A stretch of 64,000 bases of DNA from Streptomyces acidiscabies. GTDB taxonomy: Bacteria > Actinomycetota > Actinomycetes > Streptomycetales > Streptomycetaceae. A program made the position numbers and the translations under genes. Under the pieces are notes generated by a model that saw only the letters and a list, made by a program, of their open reading frames with translations, made no database searches and was not told where the DNA came from. The stretch spans positions 4,732,001-4,796,000 of the forward strand of contig NZ_JAGJBY010000001.1 in the NCBI RefSeq assembly GCF_020010905.1. The letters run 5' to 3'. Below, one piece after another: positions 60,173 to 64,000 of the stretch (position 1 is the first letter of the stretch; every line of letters begins with the position of its first letter).

Positions 60173-60212
60173 AGGGGGCCTCTCCGGCTGGTCTGCGGAG
60201 GGGCCCCCTTTC
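60173..60212 (+). terminator. Strong terminator after LAETG gene
   Basis: GGGGGCCTCTCCG (60174-60186) pairs with CGGAGGGGCCCCC (60196-60208), one G-U pair in 13, over a 9-nt loop and is followed by TTTCT. It lies 18 bp after the stop. Confidence 0.88.
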
Positions 60213-60294
60213 TGTACGTAGTAGAGCCGCCGTATGAATGAGTAAATCCGGCCCTCTGTTGACTTTCGGTTCTGTGAGCCAGAGGATTCCGGGG

Positions 60295-61773
60295 GTGAAC
60301 CCTCTTGCGAGCCCCGCTCTCCCCGCCGCCCTCGACGAGGCCGCCCATCGCTGCCTCGTCGCCGGATTCGCCGGTACGGACACCGTGCCCGACGACCTCA
60401 AGAAGCTGATCGAGCGCGGGCTCGGCGGGGTCATCCTGTTCACCCGCAACATCCGGGACGCCGAGCAGGTGCGGGCGCTGACGTCCGCGCTGCGCGCGCT
60501 GCGGGACGATCTGCTGATCGGTATCGACAACGAAGGCGGGGGGATCGGGCACCTCGTCACCGCCGGGGCGCCCGAGGTGCCCGGGAACTACGCCCTTGGC
60601 GTCGTCGACGATCCCTCGCTCACCGCCGCCTGCGCGGACGCGCTCGCCGCGCACCTCGCGAGTCTCGGGATCAGCGCGTCGTACGGGCCCGTCGCCGATC
60701 TTCAGCATCGCGGGGAGAATCCCATCGTCCGTACGCGGGCCTTCGGGGGCGATCCCGACCTGGTCTCCCGGCATCTGCGGGCCTGGATCTCCGCGACCGA
60801 GGCTCGGGGGGTGGCTTCCTGTGCGAAGCACTTCCCTGGGCATGGAGGAACCGTCACCGACAGTCACTATGAACTTGCCGTCGATCCTCGGGCTTACGAA
60901 GAGTTGGATCTCGCGCCGTTTCGGGCCGCCATCGAGGCGGGGGTGCCGATGTTGATGAGCGCGCATGTCGTTTTCCCCGCGCTGGACGCTGCGCTGCCTG
61001 CGACTCTGAGTCCTTATGTGCTGGGGGAGTTGCTGCGGGGGGAGCTTGGGTTCGAGGGGGTGCTCGTCAGTGATGCGCTGGAGATGAAGGCCATCGCTGA
61101 TCGGTACGGGGAGGCTGCGGGGGCTCGGCTTGCGCTTGCTGCCGGGGCGGATCAAGTCATCGTTGCTGTGCCGGAATTGGCTACGACCCTTGCTTGTCGG
61201 GATGCCGTTCTGGGGGCGTTGCGCGACGGGTCGTTGAGTGAAGAGCGGGTCTTTGAGGCTGCGTTGCGGGTGCGGGGGCTTGTTTCGCGGTATGGGGTGC
61301 CTGTTGTGCCGGGGGAGATTTCCACGTGGGATGCGGGGATGGTGGCTGCTCGGCGGGCCGTGGGGAAGGGGGAGTTGGGGTCGGGCGGGGGTGCGGGGGC
61401 GTATGTCGTGGATCTGTTTCCTCGGCCTCATCCCGCTTTGAACTGGGGTGGGGAGAGTTTGGTGAGTGCGGTGCGGGAGGTTGATCCGTCGGCTGATGGG
61501 GTGGTTGTTGCTGGGGAGCCGGAGGATTGGGAGGTGGTGGTTGCGGAAGCGTTGAAGGCGGCTGAGGGGCGGGCCTTGGTGGTTGCCGCTTGTGATGCGG
61601 AGTTGTATCCCTGGCAGGAGTGGGTGCGGGGGGCGTTGTTGGCTGCTCGGCCGGATGCGGTTTCTGTTGCTACCGGGTTGCCTGGGGTGGGGGATGAGGG
61701 GGCTGTGCTGTCTTATGGGCGGGGGAGGGTGAATCTTCGGGCTGTGGCGGAGGTTGTGGTGGGGGCGCGGTAA
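60295..61773 (+). CDS. Glycoside hydrolase family 3 (NagZ-like)
   Basis: A 492-residue enzyme. The GTG at 60295 has AGAGGA 8 nt upstream and is preferred over an ATG at 60238, whose extra part covers a likely promoter. The GH3 barrel shows GVILFTRNIRD, LIGIDNEGGGIGHL, SCAKHFPGHGGTVTDSH and the catalytic Asp in VLVSDALEMKAI. NagZ-type GH3 enzymes cleave beta-N-acetylglucosaminides, e.g. in cell-wall recycling. There is no signal peptide. The last 250 codons are unusually G/T-rich in the third position relative to the start of the gene. A kinase-like gene nearby may use the released sugar. Confidence 0.9.
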   Translation: MNPLASPALPAALDEAAHRCLVAGFAGTDTVPDDLKKLIERGLGGVILFTRNIRDAEQVRALTSALRALRDDLLIGIDNEGGGIGHLVTAGAPEVPGNYALGVVDDPSLTAACADALAAHLASLGISASYGPVADLQHRGENPIVRTRAFGGDPDLVSRHLRAWISATEARGVASCAKHFPGHGGTVTDSHYELAVDPRAYEELDLAPFRAAIEAGVPMLMSAHVVFPALDAALPATLSPYVLGELLRGELGFEGVLVSDALEMKAIADRYGEAAGARLALAAGADQVIVAVPELATTLACRDAVLGALRDGSLSEERVFEAALRVRGLVSRYGVPVVPGEISTWDAGMVAARRAVGKGELGSGGGAGAYVVDLFPRPHPALNWGGESLVSAVREVDPSADGVVVAGEPEDWEVVVAEALKAAEGRALVVAACDAELYPWQEWVRGALLAARPDAVSVATGLPGVGDEGAVLSYGRGRVNLRAVAEVVVGAR

Positions 61774-61810
61774 GGGTGGGGTGGTGCGGGGAGTGTGGCG
61801 AGTGCGGGTT

Positions 61811-61850
61811 TGTATGTGGTTGCTCGCGCAGTTCCCCGCGCCCCTAAAGA
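61811..61850 (-). repeat. Second copy of dispersed intergenic repeat core
   Basis: On the minus strand it reads TTTAGGGGCGCGGGG followed by AACTGCGCGAGCAACCAC. The 15-bp core is identical to that at 1491-1505. This version, with GAACTGCGCGAGCAACCAC, is one I know as a frequent streptomycete intergenic sequence. It sits between two convergent genes. Confidence 0.6.
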
Positions 61851-61857
61851 CGACAAC

Positions 61858-63120
61858 TCACCCTGGGGTGATTAGTTCTGTTACTCCACGGGTCGCCAAG
61901 TAGGTGGCGTCACCGGCGCGTTCAGCCAGGACTATTGCCGGGCGGGCGCCTTCCGCTCGCATGTTCATCCATGTTTCGAAGAACGCGCCTCCTGGACCCG
62001 ATGTCGAGCGAGTGGACGGGGTGCAATCCAGGACCAGCGCCGTTTCTCTGGGGGACGGTGCCAAGGGGAGCGTGCGGAGTTCTGTGATTGTTTCCTCGAT
62101 CGCCTCCGCGATCGGTTTGGGGGTGCCCTTCGAGTCGAACAGGCCCAGGGTGTACTCCAGTTCGGGGTAGTCCGCCAGGCTGCGGTCCACGTCGTGGGAG
62201 CACCACCATGTGACGCCCCAGAGGTTCGTGCAGCTTGCCGCGTTGAGGAGGGTTTCGCGGGCGAAGAGGGGGGCGTCCGGGGCGGGGATGTGGGGTTCGG
62301 GGGCGCCCGTTTCCTGGACCCAGACCTTGCGGGTGGGGTCCGTCGCGTAAGCCTTGGCCAGTTCCGTGCCGTACTCCGCCAAGTGGTGGACCTGGGTCGA
62401 GCGCGGGCCGTAGCGGCGGGCGCAGTCGCCGGAGAAGACCCAGGGGTGGACCGTCGTCAGGTCGCCCTTGCGGGCGGACGCCTCAGGGGTGAACGGGTGG
62501 TCGTCGCCGTACCAGGCCGCGTCGTACGCGGAGTGCGTGACCAGGCCGGCGGGGCCCAGGCCTTCGCGGGATGCCGTGAGGAGGGTGTCGAGGTAGTGGT
62601 CGACCTCGGTCGCCGTGACCGGGTTGTGCTCGACCAGGTTGTTCAGTTCGTTGCCGAGCTGGAGGCCGATGAGGTTGGGGCGGTCGGCCAGGGCCTTGCC
62701 GAGGGTGCGCAGGAGGTTCGCCTGGGCCTCGATGGCCTCCGGGTCGGTGAAGACGTTGCGGTGGTGCCAGCTGCGGGTCCACTCCGGGTAGAAGTCGAAG
62801 CTCGACAGGTGGCCCTGTACGCCGTCCACCATGACGTCGAGGTCCACTTCCGCCGCGAGGTCCACCAGGCGGACCAGTTGGTCCACTGCTGCCGGGCGGA
62901 TGTACGTGCGGTTCGGCTGGAGGAGGGGCCACAGGTGGAAGACGCGGACGTGGTCCAGGCCCAGTGCGGCGATCTGGGCGAGGTCTTCGCGGGTGTTCTG
63001 CGCGTCGAAGTCGTGCCAGGCGTGGAACCAGCCCCGGCGTGGGGTGTAGTTGACGCCGAAGCGGAGTTCCGGAGCGGGCGGGGGCGTGCTGATGGCGTTC
63101 TCCTCGGGTCGCGGATCCAC
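61858..63120 (-). CDS. Glycoside hydrolase family 5-like enzyme
   Basis: Up to 420 residues from the GTG at 63120. The barrel shows FGVNYTPRRGWFHAWHDFD at the start, GLDHVRVFHLWPLLQPN, the acid/base Glu in LIGLQLGNELNNL and the nucleophile Glu in KVWVQETGAPEPH; this is the GH5-type clan A layout, often beta-mannosidase or cellulase-like. No signal peptide. The start is odd: GAGGAG (63105-63100) stands 6 nt before ATC (63093-63091), which encodes the Ile where relatives have their Met. Either GTG 63120 or this ATC may be used. It diverges from the kinase-like gene. Confidence 0.85.
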   Translation of the reverse strand: MDPRPEENAISTPPPAPELRFGVNYTPRRGWFHAWHDFDAQNTREDLAQIAALGLDHVRVFHLWPLLQPNRTYIRPAAVDQLVRLVDLAAEVDLDVMVDGVQGHLSSFDFYPEWTRSWHHRNVFTDPEAIEAQANLLRTLGKALADRPNLIGLQLGNELNNLVEHNPVTATEVDHYLDTLLTASREGLGPAGLVTHSAYDAAWYGDDHPFTPEASARKGDLTTVHPWVFSGDCARRYGPRSTQVHHLAEYGTELAKAYATDPTRKVWVQETGAPEPHIPAPDAPLFARETLLNAASCTNLWGVTWWCSHDVDRSLADYPELEYTLGLFDSKGTPKPIAEAIEETITELRTLPLAPSPRETALVLDCTPSTRSTSGPGGAFFETWMNMRAEGARPAIVLAERAGDATYLATRGVTELITPG

Positions 63121-63165
63121 TTCGGACCTTGTCTGCGGCGAATGTATCAACCACCATGGGTACCG

Positions 63166-64000
63166 ATGAATAGTGATTTGAACCAAACCTTGGTCTGTGA
63201 CGGCCCTGCGTACGTCCTTGGCGTCGATGCGGGGGGTACGCGTACGCGTGCGGTCTTGGCGGACGCGTCGGACGGGCGTGTCCTCGGGGAAGGCGTGTCT
63301 GGTCCCGGCAATGCGTTGACCGTGCCGGTCTCGGTGGTTACCGAGCATCTGGTGGAGGCGATCGGGGAGGCGGTGCGGGGGGTTGCGCCGGGGAGGGTGG
63401 TTGCGGTGGCGGGTGGGTTTGCGGGGGCGGCGAGTGTGCGGGTGGATGGGGTGGGGGGTGAGGGCCGGGGGTCGGTGCGTGGGAGTGGCGTGGAGGGTGA
63501 ATCGCGTGGGGTGTCGGTTCGGGGCAGTGGCGCGGAGGAGGAACTCGGCGGGGCGTCGGGGCGTGGGAAGGGCGTAGGAGAGGAGTCCGGCGGGGCCTCG
63601 GAGGGTGGGAACGATGTGGTGAGGGGGTCCGGCGGGGCGTCGGCGGGCGGCGATGGTGGGGAGGGGAGGTCTAGCGGGACGTCGGAGGTTGGGGGCGGTG
63701 CACTGGGGGAGTCCGGTGGGACGGCGGTAGACGGGAGCGGTGCGGATGAGGAACCCGGTCGGCTCCGTGCCCGTGCCGCCCTCACCGCTGCGCTCGAACG
63801 CCTTGGTATCCCCCTCCCCGCGATCACCATCCACAGCGATATCGAGGCAGCGTTCGCCGGAGCGCCCGGGCACCCTGCCGCCGGTCTCGCTCTGATCGCG
63901 GGTACCGGTTCGGTCGCGGCCCGTGTCCAGGACCGCGTCCTTGTGGCGACCTCCGGTGGGGACGGCTGGCTCCTCGGTGACGACGGCAGTGGCTTCTGGA
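63166..64000 (+). CDS. BadF/BadG-type sugar kinase (N-acetylglucosamine kinase-like), partial
   Basis: The frame is open from the ATG at 63166 to the window edge (278 codons), so the gene is incomplete here. The N-terminus has the phosphate-1 motif YVLGVDAGGTRTRAVLAD, and further on come IHSDIEAAFAGA and LIAGTGSVAARVQ with GDDGSGFW, the ASKHA-fold signatures of BadF/NagK-type kinases. Between them about 95 residues of Gly/Ser/Glu-rich repeats (about 63425-63750, with SGGAS units) are inserted where relatives have a short loop. The neighbours GH3 and GH5 suggest sugar scavenging; phosphorylation of N-acetylglucosamine is plausible. Confidence 0.85.
   Translation, partial: MNSDLNQTLVCDGPAYVLGVDAGGTRTRAVLADASDGRVLGEGVSGPGNALTVPVSVVTEHLVEAIGEAVRGVAPGRVVAVAGGFAGAASVRVDGVGGEGRGSVRGSGVEGESRGVSVRGSGAEEELGGASGRGKGVGEESGGASEGGNDVVRGSGGASAGGDGGEGRSSGTSEVGGGALGESGGTAVDGSGADEEPGRLRARAALTAALERLGIPLPAITIHSDIEAAFAGAPGHPAAGLALIAGTGSVAARVQDRVLVATSGGDGWLLGDDGSGFW

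Overview
The window is very GC-rich with strong GC bias at third codon positions, frequent GTG/TTG starts, many 4-bp ATGA/GTGA gene overlaps, LAETG sorting motifs, a PadR/membrane-protein pair, SpoIIE-type phosphatases and a hrd-type sigma factor. This points to a Streptomyces (or close relative) chromosome. No rRNA, tRNA or CRISPR array was seen.

Layout. 0-7.6 kb: hypothetical proteins, a PadR repressor with a perfect palindromic operator and its membrane partner, a DUF1152 protein and ferredoxin-NADP reductase (fprA) behind an iron-box-like site. 7.6-12.8 kb: a large Cache/PAS/GAF/SpoIIE/ATPase signalling protein, then a phospholipase C gene that has lost its signal peptide and catalytic motif next to what looks like an IS200/IS605 relic, then a lipoprotein. 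13-22.8 kb: a membrane protein, a TPR protein, a lipid kinase/PAP2 pair, a frameshifted pseudogene, a giant repeat-rich NlpC/P60 protein lacking its catalytic Cys, a flavin reductase and an SIGS-repeat protein. 22.8-30.6 kb: a tightly overlapping five-gene operon (SWIM-like zinc protein, unknown 481-aa protein, VWA protein, MoxR AAA+ ATPase, 1070-aa DUF5682-like protein). 30.6-34.3 kb: hydrolase, glycosyltransferase-like protein, GNAT, then a decayed zone (18-copy 8-bp repeat, broken S1-domain gene, UvrA stump). 34.3-38.3 kb: sigma factor, cobalamin riboswitch and B12-type ABC importer. 38.3-45.9 kb: mixed metabolic and regulatory genes, including an AraC/SDR divergent pair, an ankyrin protein, a DyP peroxidase and a voltage-gated-channel homologue. 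45.9-57.3 kb: a ten-gene leftward operon (ATP-grasp, DUF364, cysteine-synthase-like, enolase-superfamily epimerase, MFS, methyltransferase, complete Opp/Nik-type ABC importer) behind a Zur/Fur-like box, which reads as synthesis, export and re-uptake of a small amino-acid-derived metallophore. 57.4-64 kb: secreted hydrolase, LAETG surface protein, GH3 (NagZ-like) and GH5 enzymes, and a sugar-kinase-like gene cut by the window edge.

The most interesting observation is regulatory. Three unlinked sites (12.8, 22.8 and 42.1 kb) carry the sequence TTGTCAGTGGC followed after 6 bp by a -10-like hexamer, the actinobacterial RecA-NDp/PafBC DNA-damage promoter pattern. One of them drives the SWIM/VWA/MoxR/DUF5682-like operon, which suggests that this uncharacterised AAA+/VWA system is part of a genotoxic-stress response. 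The metallophore-like operon with the zinc/iron-type box is the second candidate for an undescribed system.
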